Origin: Apiospora phragmitis
Taxonomy: Eukaryota > Ascomycota > Sordariomycetes > Amphisphaeriales > Apiosporaceae
Assembly: GCA_038363925.1 (NCBI GenBank)
Contig: JAQQWL010000009.1
Location: 2,232,001 to 2,296,000 of the forward strand
Length of the DNA: 64,000 bases
Direction of reading: 5' to 3'
Shown here one piece after another: positions 1-11,090 of this stretch. The translations under genes were made by a program, and so were the position numbers. Positions within the stretch are counted from its first letter, which is position 1, and each line of letters starts with the position of its first letter. The notes under the pieces were generated by a model. It was given only the letters and a program-made list of their open reading frames with translations. It made no database searches and was not told where the DNA came from.

Positions 1-529
1 CGCCGAACCACCACCCGACGACGGCGGCGCGTCTCGCCCGGGCGCCGCCTGCTGATAGCTGCCGGCGCGCTGGCTGGGGAGCGGTCGCGCCTGGATCTCT
101 TCGCGCGCGCCCGCCATGGGGTCCGAGTTGCGCCCACCGAACGGGTTGAGTCTCTGGTCGCCCCCGCGTGCGGCCGGAGGGGCGCCGCGGCCGCGTCGTA
201 GGCTCTGTGAATCTTGTGGCTGCGACACCGGGTTGTTGTCTCCATAGGGAGCTCAGGCTTCCGCTGCCTTGTTGTTGGGTGAGCCCGCCGTAGCGCGCGC
301 CGACTTGGCCCGGCTGCGAGGCCACGGGTTGTACGGGCGCAGGAGCCTTGGGGTCGGGCGGTAACCAGCCGGGAAAGGGCCGGCCTTTCTCTGTGTAGTA
401 TCCCCTCAGGATGCGGCAGACATGAGTGTCATCTTCGGTGTCACCGTCGGTTTCGCCACCCAGAAACGTTCTTTGGAGGTTGTTGATGCGTGAGGTAGTG
501 GTAGTGAGGATGTTGGAGTACCAAGACAT
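1..529 (-). CDS. Mso1-type Sec1-binding protein, N-terminal part (cut by window edge)
   Basis: The ATG is at 529-527 on the minus strand and the gene runs off the left edge. The N-terminus reads MSWYSNILTTTTSRINNL, then an acidic stretch, then the block VCRILRGYYTEKGRPFPGWL followed by PPDPKAP. That block is the hallmark of the fungal Mso1 Sec1-binding domain (PF14475, known from the family). Mso1 proteins bind Sec1/Munc18 and promote SNARE-dependent exocytosis at the plasma membrane. From about residue 60 the protein is low-complexity, rich in Gln, Gly, Ser and Pro. Near 240-243 the frame must change by one base: upstream the motif SSLW is in frame 1, but downstream the sensible sequence (NNPVSQPQDSQSLRRGRG, then LNPFGGRNSDPMAG) is in another frame, as if one base were extra. 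I see no intron that repairs this. The family call is fairly sure; the C-terminal half is unseen. Confidence 0.72.
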   Translation of the reverse strand, partial: MSWYSNILTTTTSRINNLQRTFLGGETDGDTEDDTHVCRILRGYYTEKGRPFPGWLPPDPKAPAPVQPVASQPGQVGARYGGLTQQQGSGSLSSLWRQQPGVAATRFTEPTTRPRRPSGRTRGRPETQPVRWAQLGPHGGRARRDPGATAPQPARRQLSAGGARARRAAVVGWWFG

Positions 530-1262
530 GGCTGAAATGACGGGCCTACGCGAGGCTTGCTACGCAGTGATTCCAAGTAGTGGTTCGGTTGACTGCGTCA
601 GGTCGTTCCTCCAAGTTCCACGAGGGGCGGGTGCAAATGATGTCGTGTAGCAGTCGGTCGGTCCGTGGGATAATCGAGGTGAAAGGGGAGGAGGAGTCGG
701 TCGTAAGGAGAGGATGGCAGACTCTGGGTTTGATATATCGGTCAGGAAAGCGTCAGGGGCGGGTTTTGGGGAGTGGAGATGAATTGTGTGTCTCGAAGTC
801 GGTGCTGGAATGAATAGTTCTTGTTTCAAGGCTCGAGAGATCAATGCTATGCGCTAACACCAACTTTATGTATGTACGTGCAGGATGCCTTAATAAATAC
901 TAATGCTACCTAAGCTTTGGCGGGGTGTTAATGTAGGGTCCCGCCTCGGGACAATGAAATAGGGCGGCGTATCAAATTCCTTGATTGACAGTCGAGTCCC
1001 GACGACAAAAACATTTTTCTAAGGCATACACAATGGCATCATTCGGCCCTCCCAGGCTAGACTTGGTTCTAATATGCTTTCGAGCTTAGCGATTACATCA
1101 CTGGCGCCATCTGAACTCATGCTTTGTGAAGACATTTCCAGCATAGAAAATTCTTAGCTCATTAGAGGGTATACCGCCCAGTATAAAATACCGACTCGTA
1201 CTTCTGCACAGCTGGCTGGTGACAGAAATGTAGCTACAGCAGACTCAAAGTCGAGTCTCTTC
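530..1262. other. Intergenic, 5' side of the Mso1-type gene and 3' flank of MAK16
   Basis: No gene, RNA or repeat recognised. The ORFs here overlap on both strands, have no family resemblance and look like chance. The stretch presumably holds the promoter and leader of the Mso1-type gene and the 3' UTR of MAK16. Confidence 0.5.
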
Positions 1263-2531
1263 TTAGAATTCGAGGTCCTTGGCACGATCAAACTCGACCT
1301 CGCGTTCCACCTCGCCGCGCCGTCTCGCCACCTTCTTGGGCTTACGGGCAGCACCACCAGCAGCTCTCTTCCTCTTGTCGCCGGCTGCTGACTTCTTCTT
1401 GGGTGCTTCGGCCTCACTGTCATCATCGTCCTCGCTATCGGAGCCATCATCTTGCGACGCATCGTCGTCGCTGCCAAGCCAGTCGTCCAGGTCGCCGAGG
1501 TCTTCCTCACTGTCGTCCAGATCACTGACATATTCGACAGCCCCGTCCTCTTCGTCGTCCATTTCATACTCGGCTTCATTTTCTTCCTCATCCTCGATGC
1601 CGGTATCCATGTCCTTGTCACGGCTGGCCTCGCCTTCCCGCTCCATAGCTCTAAGCACCTTCTTCCAGATGCCCTCGCTGACGTTCAGGGGCTGGTCGCC
1701 ATATGCGCCTTCGCGAAGTCTCTGCAGGAGTTCTCGCTCAATTGTTCGCTCGAGTTTGGCGGCCGCTTCTGCCTTTCGCTCTCTTGTCTCTTCGCGTCTC
1801 CTAATCTTGGGCGCCAGCTTCGGTACTATTGTCTCACCCAGGCGGGCCTCCTCCTTGGCTAAACGACGAGATCTGATGGCCTAAAGCAAATGTTAGAGTC
1901 GCCCCAACAAACAGTCCAAGGTAGTAGGGAAGGTATTCATACAACTTGCACAAGGCGTGTCAGACGCTGCTTAGCTTTGTGTTGAAGGAATTGTGGCCAG
2001 TATATCAGCCACTCGTCGATCTGTTTCAACGCTTGTTGGTAATTGGCCGATAGCTTTCTTCGCTCCCAAAGCTTCGAAGGCATGTGCGCTCTCTCGATTG
2101 TCTTCATATACAGATAGATGGTGCCATTGGCAGCGGCTCGGACTGTTGCATCTGTAGGCATGGAGGGTTAGTGACTAGTTGCCCGAACAGGATGCAATGA
2201 GGAGATGCTTACATCGTGAGTTTGCTAGGGGGCAACTTTGACGGTTCTATTTGCTGGTTAGCCAGAATACAAGCTGATGATTGGCTTGGACGTACGCAAA
2301 GACCAGTAATGTTCATTTCATTGCGGCAAAATGTTTGTTCCTTGGTGGCTAAAATTGCCGTTAATACGAATACATTGTAAAGATACTGAGGCTGTTAATC
2401 CTACTTTTAATCTTGAAACTGCAAAACTGCTCTGTAGCCGATGTCAGTCTCCAGTACCATTCCATTATAGGACAGTCAGATTATAAAGTCTTACGGTTGA
2501 TAACCTGCCAGACGATCTCGTCGGACGCCAT
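1263..2531 (-). CDS. MAK16: MAK16, nucleolar 60S ribosome biogenesis protein
   Basis: Six exons on the minus strand: 2495-2531, 2405-2431, 2296-2348, 2213-2246, 1943-2151 and 1263-1880. Together they make 978 nt (325 aa) in one frame, all with GT-AG introns of 49-63 nt. The N-terminus [19 protein letters not shown], then [21 protein letters not shown] and [20 protein letters not shown], is the Ribosomal_L28e-like Mak16 domain with its conserved cysteines. It is followed by the block [20 protein letters not shown] and the basic Mak16 domain. The C-terminal third is highly acidic (Asp/Glu/Ser runs) and ends in Lys/Arg clusters, as in other Mak16 proteins. Mak16 works in the nucleolus with Rpf1 in early pre-60S particles and is essential in yeast. 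No frame break is seen. The first 200 nt of coding sequence are split over four very small exons, which a simple ORF scan misses. Confidence 0.95.
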
Positions 2532-3172
2532 GGTGGCTGGCTGGGATGCGGAGTGAGGAGTGGATGAGGTTGGCGCCGAGCAGTCGATCTCGGTTTCGCA
2601 ATGTCCTAGGATTTATGGCAAGGAGTAAAACAGTTTACTGATTGTTCTGGGCGGAAATTTGGGAGCTGGGAAGCTCGAGTGTCCAGTTTTCGTTGCGCAA
2701 TGGGTGCCGGTTTTGGCATAAACTTCAAGGCCGTACAAACGCCTTTTGCGATATCTTTACTGTCTCAGCTGCTCGAGGAAATAATAAATTTTGGCGGGGC
2801 TCTTGGGCGGTCAAGAATGGCAGTCAGCACATCAATTCCGCTTGAACCAATCAAAAGCCTGCTATTTCTGCGTGGGCCCAGGTACTTGCATCGAAGTATC
2901 TGGTCTGGTACCCGCTAAAGAAGGTACAACATGAGCTGCAGGGGTCGCGAGGACTTCAAAGGCAACACCAAGTAGGGCAACACCTACAACTACAGCATCT
3001 TCAACGAATAAAACACTTCAATACGTGTTGAGTAACTCTTGATTTATCATATTTCCATCCTGCGAGCCATCCAACCACGGTATATCACTGTTTCATCCCA
3101 TATTGTACCACCTGCGCATGCTGGCTGGTAAGAGTTGATGACTCAGCTGTTGTAATCGCGAACTGGTAGTCA
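2532..3172. promoter_or_regulatory. Shared divergent intergenic region MAK16 / MSS1
   Basis: About 640 bp between the divergent starts of MAK16 (minus) and the MSS1-type gene (plus), so both promoters must lie here. No TATA box at a clear distance and no repeat recognised. The short ORFs at 2642-2918 look like chance. Confidence 0.45.
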
Positions 3173-5038
3173 ATGCTGTGTCGTCCTATTATACGGGCGA
3201 AGCCATCCCGGTTTCAGGCTACAAGGTCATTGGCCGGCGTACTTGCGTATCGAACATTTCAGACCAAAAGCGGGAATAGTTTCTCCACCATGTGGCCGGC
3301 AGAGGATTCGGCCCCTTAATAACGGGCGATGTTTGCGCCAACGACGACAATATCTAGTAGCTAGCCAAAAGAATGACACCATCTACGCCCTGTCAACTAC
3401 CCAGGGTACGGCCGGGATAGCCGTCGTCAGAGTGTCTGGGCCAGCTTGTCACGAGGTGAGCGGGTGAGAAAAAGCAAGCCTGTCACCTTTCACCATGCTG
3501 ACTCTCTCTATCTTTCAGGTATACATGGGTCTCTGTCCTGGACGCCCTCTCCCGAAGGCCCGCTATGCTAGTGTAAGAACTTTATTCCATCCTCGGTCTG
3601 ATGGCACCAATGTCCTTGACTCGAGTGCCATGGTTCTGTATCTTCCCGGGCCAAGGACGGTCACGGGCGAGGATGTGTTAGAACTCCATGTTCATGGTGG
3701 AAGCGCCACGGTGAAGGCCGTGCTGTCTGCGATTGCGGCAAGCCCTGCCAGTGGTGGTAGTATCCGTTATGCTGAACCGGGTGAATTCACCAAACGCGCT
3801 TTCCTGAACGACAGGCTGGACCTTGCCCAGGTCGAGTCGCTGAGTGATACCCTCTCCGCCCAAACTGAACAGCAGCGCCGGGCCGCTGTCCGTGGCTCGA
3901 ATGGCGTCTTGGGAAGAACATACGATGAATGGCGTCACAGGTTGTTAGAAGCCAGGGCTGAGATCGAGGCTATCATTGATTTCTCGGAGGACCAACACTT
4001 CGACGAGTCGCCCATGGACCTACTAGCAAATGTCTCCCGGCAGGTAGAGGAGATTCTTCAGGGCATCGAGGTGCACGAGGGTGCCAGTCAGCGAAGCGAG
4101 CTTCTTAGAAATGGCATCCGGATAGCTCTGGTGGGGCCGCCAAATGCAGGCAAAAGCTCACTGATGAACCAGATCGTAGGTAGAGAAGCCTCCATCGTCT
4201 CTGGCGAGGCCGGAACCACTCGAGACATCGTCGAAGCCCACTTGGACATACGGGGCTACTTATGTACCTTTGCGGACACGGCCGGTTTCCGGTCTGATAA
4301 TACTCCAGGAATAACTGGCTCCAGTAACGAGGGCGTCATAGGTGTCATAGAGCGCGAAGGCATTCGACGAGCTCGAGCCAAGGCCTTGGAGTCGGATGTG
4401 ATCATGGTCCTGGCCTCGATCGAACGGGATTCATCAGGCGAGAACTGCCTCCTGTACGATGCGGAGACTCTCGAGCTGCTAAAATCCGTCGGCAAAGGCA
4501 TAGTGGTGGTCAACAAGTGCGATGGGTCCCAAGAGACGAACTGGAGATGCTGGTCGAGGATTTCGTGGCCACAGCCCTCGAGAAAGTCGAAGGAGTGCCT
4601 GCCGAGCCATTGCTCATCTCATGCAAAGAAGCTCAAACCCGTACCGCACAAATTCGAGATCCAGGTGGCGTCCACCAAGTGGTCGACCGCCTAGCCACTC
4701 TCTTTTCTGATATGACAGCGCTACCTCCCGATCAGCAGGACCTACACGGTGTTACAGAGAGACAAAGACAGCTCTTGGTACAATGTCGGCAACACCTGGA
4801 GGACTACGTCGGCAATACGTCCTCGGAGGATGTCATGGATGAGCTGAATTTTGTCGTCGCGGCTGAAGATCTTCGATATGCCGCCAACTGCCTGGCGCGG
4901 ATCACCGGTCGTGGAGAAACCGGGAATGTGGAGGAAGTATTGGGCGTCATATTCGAAAAGTGAGTCCCTTGATTCCACGTGTTGACAAATCAAAATTACT
5001 GACTGAGCCGTTTGAGCAGATTCTGTGTAGGGAAATGA
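3173..5038 (+). CDS. MSS1: Mitochondrial tRNA modification GTPase (MSS1/GTPBP3/TrmE family), one frame break
   Basis: Proposed exons are 3173-3291, 3365-3455, 3519-4959 and 5020-5038. With one base restored the total is 1671 nt (556 aa). The first exon gives an Arg-rich, mitochondrial-type presequence (MLCRPIIRAKPSRFQATRSL); its intron has a weak donor (gtggcc), so the start is the least sure part. The TrmE N domain follows (DTIYALSTTQGTAGIAVVRV, TVTGEDVLELHVHGGSA, EPGEFTKRAFLNDRLDLAQV). The GTPase domain has P-loop GPPNAGKSSL, DTAGF and NKCD. The last 19-nt exon supplies the conserved C-terminal FCVGK, the Cys motif of active TrmE/MSS1. The family, with MTO1/GidA, makes the 5-carboxymethylaminomethyl group on wobble uridine of mitochondrial tRNAs. 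Directly after NKCDG, at GGG 4524-4526, the frame is lost; one added G restores VPRDELEMLVEDF and the rest. Confidence 0.88.
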
Positions 5039-5416
5039 ATGCGATTAGCTATCTAAGACAGAAGAAAGAAGGAAATTCCAAACATCCCAAACTCCCTCCC
5101 AATGCAGCCTGATCTGATGCTTTGTGTCTAAGTATATGATGCGATGTTGTTGTTACATGAGTGTATGCCTGAGCATCCTAATTCTTTCTAGGGGTCCTCT
5201 GATAGTGATACAGTCTTTCCGGAACAATGCAAGGTGGAAACAGAAACGAATGCTGGGGACATGTGGTGTATGTCCTGACTCCGGCCCAATGCAGTGACAA
5301 ATGAGAAGGTGTTGATACACTAGCTTGCTCCGTATAAGGAGGGAAAGCCAGACGAAGTTGATGTCGTTATGGGGAGGGTAGACATCCCTGAGGACAACCG
5401 GGCGTGGTGGTGATAT
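5039..5416. other. Convergent intergenic region
   Basis: 3' flanks of the MSS1-type gene (plus) and the repeat-protein gene (minus). No gene or repeat recognised; it presumably holds both polyadenylation regions. Confidence 0.5.
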
Positions 5417-5620
5417 TTAGTTGTCGTCGTCGTCGTCCTTACCGTCCTTGTTGTAGCCACTGCGGCCAAAGTTCTTCTTGTCATCCTCATCGTCGCCATC
5501 CTTGTTGTAACCGCTGCGGCCGAAGCAGCGCTTGTCATCTTCATCGTCACCGTCCTTGTTGTAGCCGCTGCGGCCGAAGCTGAGGGTCTGAGGGCAGTTG
5601 GTGAAAGTGAAGGCAGCCAT
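5417..5620 (-). CDS. Small acidic tandem-repeat protein, unknown function
   Basis: Single-exon gene of 67 aa. After a 14-residue leader (MAAFTFTNCPQTLS) there are three repeats starting at residues 15, 33 and 51. Each begins FGRSGYNKDG and continues with an acidic run: DDEDDKRC, DDEDDKKN and, in the last, KDDDDDN. The period is 18 codons. Repeats 1 and 2 differ at four positions in the shared 16 codons and all four are synonymous third-base changes; repeat 3 adds two more synonymous changes in the first ten codons. That pattern argues for selection on the peptide. The ATG context is strong (acaATGGCT), the leader is CAA-rich and a TATA box lies about 230 bp upstream. There is no signal peptide or membrane segment. 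Basic pairs (KR, KK) sit between repeats, as in Kex2-processed precursors, but without a secretion signal that reading is weak. I do not recognise a family. Confidence 0.8.
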   Translation of the reverse strand: MAAFTFTNCPQTLSFGRSGYNKDGDDEDDKRCFGRSGYNKDGDDEDDKKNFGRSGYNKDGKDDDDDN

Positions 5621-5855
5621 TGTATATGTTTGGTGTATGATTTGGAGGAAGAAGTGGTATTAATGAGTCTTGAGTTTGTAGAGTGTGTGAGATTTGTTGT
5701 TGTTGTGTGAGTGTATTGGCAAAGCTGAGAGCTAGTTGCTTGAGATATTGTTTGAAGGTGAAGATGTAGTATTAGTTGTTGTTGTTGTTGGTTGTTTGAT
5801 GGTGATGGTGATGATGAGATTGGATCTAGACCTGGGGCGACTTCGAGTTATATAG
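5621..5855 (-). promoter_or_regulatory. TATA box and CAA-rich leader of the repeat-protein gene
   Basis: On the minus strand TATATAA lies at 5855-5849, about 230 bp upstream of the ATG. The stretch between, read on the minus strand, is C/A-rich and G-poor, with runs of CAA near 5700 and at 5775-5795, and CAT/CAC repeats near 5800-5820. G-poor CAA-type leaders are typical of unstructured, efficiently translated 5' UTRs. The transcription start is not determined. Confidence 0.5.
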
Positions 5856-6748
5856 AAGTCTGGAGGCTATACCCGTCTACCTGAAAACGTCCAGGTAGGC
5901 CGGCTCGTCCGCGCCGCAGCAGCAGCCCCCTTGGCAACGGCGGGCGGTACGGCGGAAAGGCGTCTCTCATCATCGAATCCGAACGTTGAAACGGGAAGCT
6001 GATGACCTCAGATGTCGATGCTGCCTGAAAAAACAAAACCCAGCCTCGACAAGGGGGTTCGTCGTGAGAAAATGGCCCCCTCTGCCCCCCCCCTCCCATG
6101 AAGCCTCAAAACGTGGGAGAGAATGAAGTTGAGTGTGAGTCCAGGGGGCCGGTAGCACGAACGGTTTAGTCCCCAAGTACAAGTAAGCAGAATCGCATAT
6201 AGAAACAAGGCGTTTTGGGGACGAGACAACAAGAAGGTATTGTCTCGATTGGGAAAGCGAGCTGCATGTCGCGCAACCGCAGCACATGCATAGAAGACGG
6301 ATGGAATCTAAAAATGGGGGCCATACCTTGTAGGGCTGAATGTACATAGATACGTGCGATACGACGTCGATTTGCCAAGCCCAACGACGGCTATTGAGTG
6401 AGTGAGTCTGACAGGACAGGACAGGAGACACGACCAATGCGCGAAAAAAGAGCGAGGCCTGTCTGGCTGGCTGGTGACTCGGCGAGTCTGATGAGTCTGA
6501 CAGTTGTTACAACAACTACCCTGCCTGGCTGCTGCATAGGCATGCATACTGGCCAGGTTGCCAAGGTACCCTACATATGGTTACTTGTGCCCTGGAAATA
6601 GCACGTCCTTTTTCAGCCAATCGAGCCACGCCGAATCAAAGACAAATCAAAGACAAATCGTATCTCGAGCCTTCCCGAAGCAGCTGGATCTTGCGGCTTG
6701 CAGCAACCCGTACTGCCTGCCGCGCCCACCCCCAGTCATAATGATGGT

Positions 6749-6787
6749 ATGCCATGCCATGCCATGCCATGCCATGCCATGCCATGC
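6749..6787. repeat. (ATGCC)n microsatellite
   Basis: About 7.8 perfect copies of the 5-mer ATGCC. It lies in the gene-poor region with no coding gene across it. Both strands stay open through the repeat only because it has no stop in any frame. Confidence 0.9.
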
Positions 6788-9700
6788 AACCATCCAGCCT
6801 GCGTGGGTGTATGTAAGGTAAGTTACCTATTCCCCACATGGTTGATGCAGATCTCGCTGCGCAAGTCGACTACGTACCGTACTTCGGCCGCCGAGTCATT
6901 AAACGAAATGCTTACTTACTCGGTCAAGACCGAACATTCTTGAGGCCGGTTGGGTTGATTATTCACCCTGCCTTCTTCTGTCCATGGCCAAAATGCCAGC
7001 GTATTCCAAATTGGTATTCGAAAACCCCACCCCACCTCGGGACTTAGTTATTATGCAGGTTGTTGCTGATTCGTCGCTATACCCCCATGACAAAGCCTCA
7101 ACGCATACACTGTGAGTCAGCCGGCCATCGCTCACCGGCGTATAGGCGAGGAATGCTGCCACCGATGGGGTGCGATTCTCCCCATGGCCCTGCAAATGCG
7201 TCAAGCGGTGGGTCTGTTCCGACCGGCCGTTCCCGATGTGCGCAAGAGTCATGAAGGGGATGATATCAACACTCCGGGCATGGACGAAAGCATCACGAAG
7301 ATGAAGGGTTTTGGTCAGCAAGTATACGCGGCGGCAGTTGCCAATCAGCGCCGCCGACTCACGTTGCGGCCAAGGCATCAACTCAGGGGCAACGCTAGAT
7401 GGTCGCAGGTGAGTGGAAGGATGGGCTCAGATTCGGTAGCAATTGGCTGGCTCGTATGCCCAGGGTAAAAAAAGAACTGCGCATGTATGGAACCCCTCCA
7501 GCACCCCCCAGAGCTCCTACCACACCCTCTTCATCCTCCTCATCCTCTCCTGCCAAGGGTGCCACGAAGTGCCACGAGTTGCCAAGCGAACACACTCGCC
7601 AGAGTCCCGAATCCCGTTGAAGAGCACTAACCTCAGTTCCGACTCCCGAGTACGTGAGACAGAGGAGGGGACGGGGGGGAGAGAAGAAAAGAACAGAGAA
7701 CGCATCTTTAGTGCTTATCCTGATTGTCACAATTCAATTCTAGTGGTAGTTGGAGCAGGAAGCGCCCAAACTTTTCGTTAACCGGCTACCTATTTTTAGC
7801 CCCCAGTCTCCCTCATTGGTTACTCCATGGCTGCACACCCAAGACTCAACAGTCAATACTGAACCAAATTAGCACAGCCCCCCTTGTCGACGGTGGGATA
7901 ATTATGTTGCTTTATTACCGAGCTGATGGGCAAATCTCTCTGGCCCGCTCTCACAACAACAACCAACTTGGTCGTAAATGCATGATATTTCTTACCTAGT
8001 TCCAAAGTCCCAGACATAATACCTAGGTATGTGAGTAGGTACTGCACTTCTTAGCTAAGAAAGACTCCAACTGACTGCAGAAGTTTGCATGGGTTAACGG
8101 CGTGTCCTAGCTTGCATGTTGTTATTACATCGATACTTTTATTAGTACGAGGCCCAAGTTGGTAACATCGACCTTTTCGACTTAACCCCTTTCAGCCTCA
8201 ACGTATAGCCTTCACCGCCGGCACACCGTGACAACAATGCCTCAGAACCTCACGGATCGGAGCCTATACCCACACGCTTCTTTCTTCACCGGCGAGGCTA
8301 TGCAACTCGGCGCCTCGTCGGCCGTACTGAGTAATCGGCACAAGCATATGACATGACTATACCAGCTAGCCGGCCACCCACGACGCCAATTGTCAGTCCT
8401 TGAGACATGATACACCAGAAATTATATGTTCTATTCGCCGATGACGACCTCGTACAGCGTCCGCGTAAGGTTCCGCATCACAAGGACGACCCCCCACGCC
8501 TTCCCGGGCGTCCTAATTTCCCTCTTGGCTATACGGTAGGAGAATCCCAATCACATGCGAACCATTTTACTAATGGGAAGCGGGTTTGCCTTCAACAGCT
8601 GTACAGCCACGGGTTTTATGGGAGAGCTCCTGCGTAGAGAATGCTCTTATTAATTCCACGCGCGGACGGATGCTGACTCTACTATGCACACCCGGTTCCG
8701 ATGCCAGGTTAGGGCCCCCGATGAGTGAGGATCTAAGACATGAGCGTCGTAAGCGATGGTCCTCACATTGAAGATAAAAAGGCCCGTCTTACGTGCTCGC
8801 CTACCTACTATTGAAGTTCTCTCTATTGGCATAGCCACTTACAGAAATGTCATACCTCTGTTACCACAAGGCCAACATCGTCATCCAGGTCGGAACCATG
8901 CACCACCAGGTTCCTTGCTCCCAGGCAATTTCATTGTGTTTTTTCCGCCCTAAACCTGAGGGCTGAGCAGCGAATACTCATGCCAAGAGATTCGATACCC
9001 AGCACGGCGGTGAATGCCCCCACTCTGTAACGTTACGTTACTTGTATATAACGACGGCAGGATATGTTACTTGGCTCTCTCGCCGTCGTTCCATTGCGCC
9101 GGGTACGATGTGCGTTTCCGTCGTAAAGATCCTCGACCCTGTCTAATAGCACAGCCAGCTATTAGCTTATGACTCTGGCTTTGGATCACTCCGCATCCTT
9201 CGTTGTTTGAGCCTCATACTGATACTGAAGGCACTCCGCGAACGTTGCTCCCAAAACAAAAGCCCGTTCTAGCCCGTTCAGCCACCATGTCGGTGATGGA
9301 GAAGCTGAGCTGAGTACAGATTGTATCCCCGACAGGGCCCGGAGATGACAGATCAGATCCCATCGCCCTAGATCCGAGGGAGCTACTTCGGTAGTAGGCT
9401 GTGGCAAGGTAAAACAAGCTCCTCTGCTTGTCCAGCTCGTGTTACGGGACACGAACCAAGCTTGCTCATCAGCTCTTCGCGGTTTCACCTCTATAGGCCT
9501 CGGTTCACATCCAACATACTTCCTTTTCCCCTTCTTCTTGTTTTCATCGTGATACCATGAACTAACAATACGAGTCTATACGGTGGGTGTCGCGCTGGAT
9601 TTCTTTTCCAGCAACCTCCGTAAACCGTAGCGTTGCAATGACTTATTTTCTTTCGTGCTAAAATACGGAGTAAATACCCATTTCTTTCTGGAAGGATCTT

Positions 9701-11049
9701 TTAGGTTTGATAATCTCTATTCTGGAAGGACAGCTCCGCAAGTCAGCAAAGCAACCCAACTTATCATCATCCTGCTAGGGAAAGGAGCTCTAGACAAATG
9801 ACATAGATCGGCATTGCATGCACACGCTGTGTGACTCGTTACGTGTAGAACATACACCCTTGTCATTCTTGTATCGTAACCAGTACCGGCACCGGTACCG
9901 AGACCGAGCACACCGGCGAAGTAAATCCTAGGACGCCGGTCTGTAGGTATACGAAGAAGCGATGGCATGGCATCATATCCAAATAAGGAATTTCGGTATA
10001 GGATATAATGAGTAGCCAATGCCCGTTGGCGCACGGGTTTCGGCGCATCTGAGGTGCAGCACACTCACTATGAATCATTAGGTGTACATACTTATTATAG
10101 CATAACGCCTTGTGCACCCTGTATCCCGGGAGTCCGAGGCAGACTTGCCGCGCTGACAAACAGACAGCACCTACTCAAGTTGTTTGGGGGATCGTCTTGT
10201 TCTATCTTGCCTGCCTAATTTTTCGGTTGCGGGCTGCGGGCTGCGGGCCCGAATCGAGGATTTGACTCGACTCTTGCCATACCAAATCCAATCCATGGTG
10301 TTGCATTGTTCCGTCATCATGCCTGTTTCGTAAGGCAACTTGGCAACGTAGCACAGCAGCGCAGCTAGGCAGGCATCGAGCCACGGGCAAAACATACCGA
10401 CGACGGCGAGATTTGCCGTAGAAATCAGGGCTGTCTAAGTCTGAAACCAGGCCCCCAATTTGTATGGATAATCTTCCGGCCCCCAAAATACCGAAAGTAC
10501 ATCCTTCGCATACTTCCAACTACTGACTTTGGTAAACATGTGCACAGCCTCTCAAATGCATCCGCCGCAGCAGATGTGCTCACCGAAACGTGGCTACTTA
10601 TAATTTATACGTCGTAATGCTCACATGGTCCGCCGCCTTATGATCTCATTTGTGGTTGAGCCTCGCGCGGCGGCTCGTGTCCAATAACCAAAGGTCATTG
10701 TTCTATTCGCGAACTGCGATATGTTAAATGCCCGAAGCATGAGCCAGTAAGACGCCGTTTCTGGTGGTCTGGAACTAAGAGAAACCAACAAACACTAAGT
10801 AGGCTCTGGTTACATACCGAACCGTCCAGCCGGTACCTCTGTTTTAGACAGTCGCAGCATGTGACGATGGCTTCTCTTTTCCCCTTTCCAAACGGATGGA
10901 CAACCGGCGTTCAGGAGTACCGCGTGTAACCCACCGTATATCACACTCCAGCTCTCATGCGAGCTAGGTAAGTTGTACGCAGTCGGAACTGTACACATAT
11001 TTGACGCTCCAGCCTACATGCGAGACAAGCAGCAGGACAAGTAGGAATT

Positions 11050-11090
11050 GGGGGACTTCCCCCGCCCACCCGCTATGTTAGTGGGTGGGC
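11050..11090. repeat. Two adjacent GC-rich inverted repeats (hairpins)
   Basis: The first is GGGGG-actt-CCCCC at 11050-11063. The second has perfect 8-bp arms, GCCCACCC at 11064-11071 and GGGTGGGC at 11083-11090, around an 11-nt loop. They sit about 550 bp upstream of the FAD monooxygenase gene. No transposon termini were recognised around them. Confidence 0.6.

Noticed and set aside
1279..1884. 201-codon plus-strand ORF over MAK16
   Set aside because: Ser/Leu-rich mirror of the acidic Asp/Glu tract on the other strand; MAK16 is well supported.
4517..4963. Separate gene for the C-terminal part of the MSS1-type GTPase
   Set aside because: It has no ATG (opens with GTG) and is the direct continuation of the GTPase after a one-base loss.
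5417..5620. Mini-protein as a fungal RiPP (dikaritin-type) precursor
   Set aside because: Repeats and KR/KK pairs fit loosely, but no signal peptide is present and no DUF3328-type oxidase or other cyclisation gene lies nearby.
6558..6943. ORFs through the (ATGCC)n repeat
   Set aside because: Same reason: a 5-mer repeat without stops in any frame, with no coding context.
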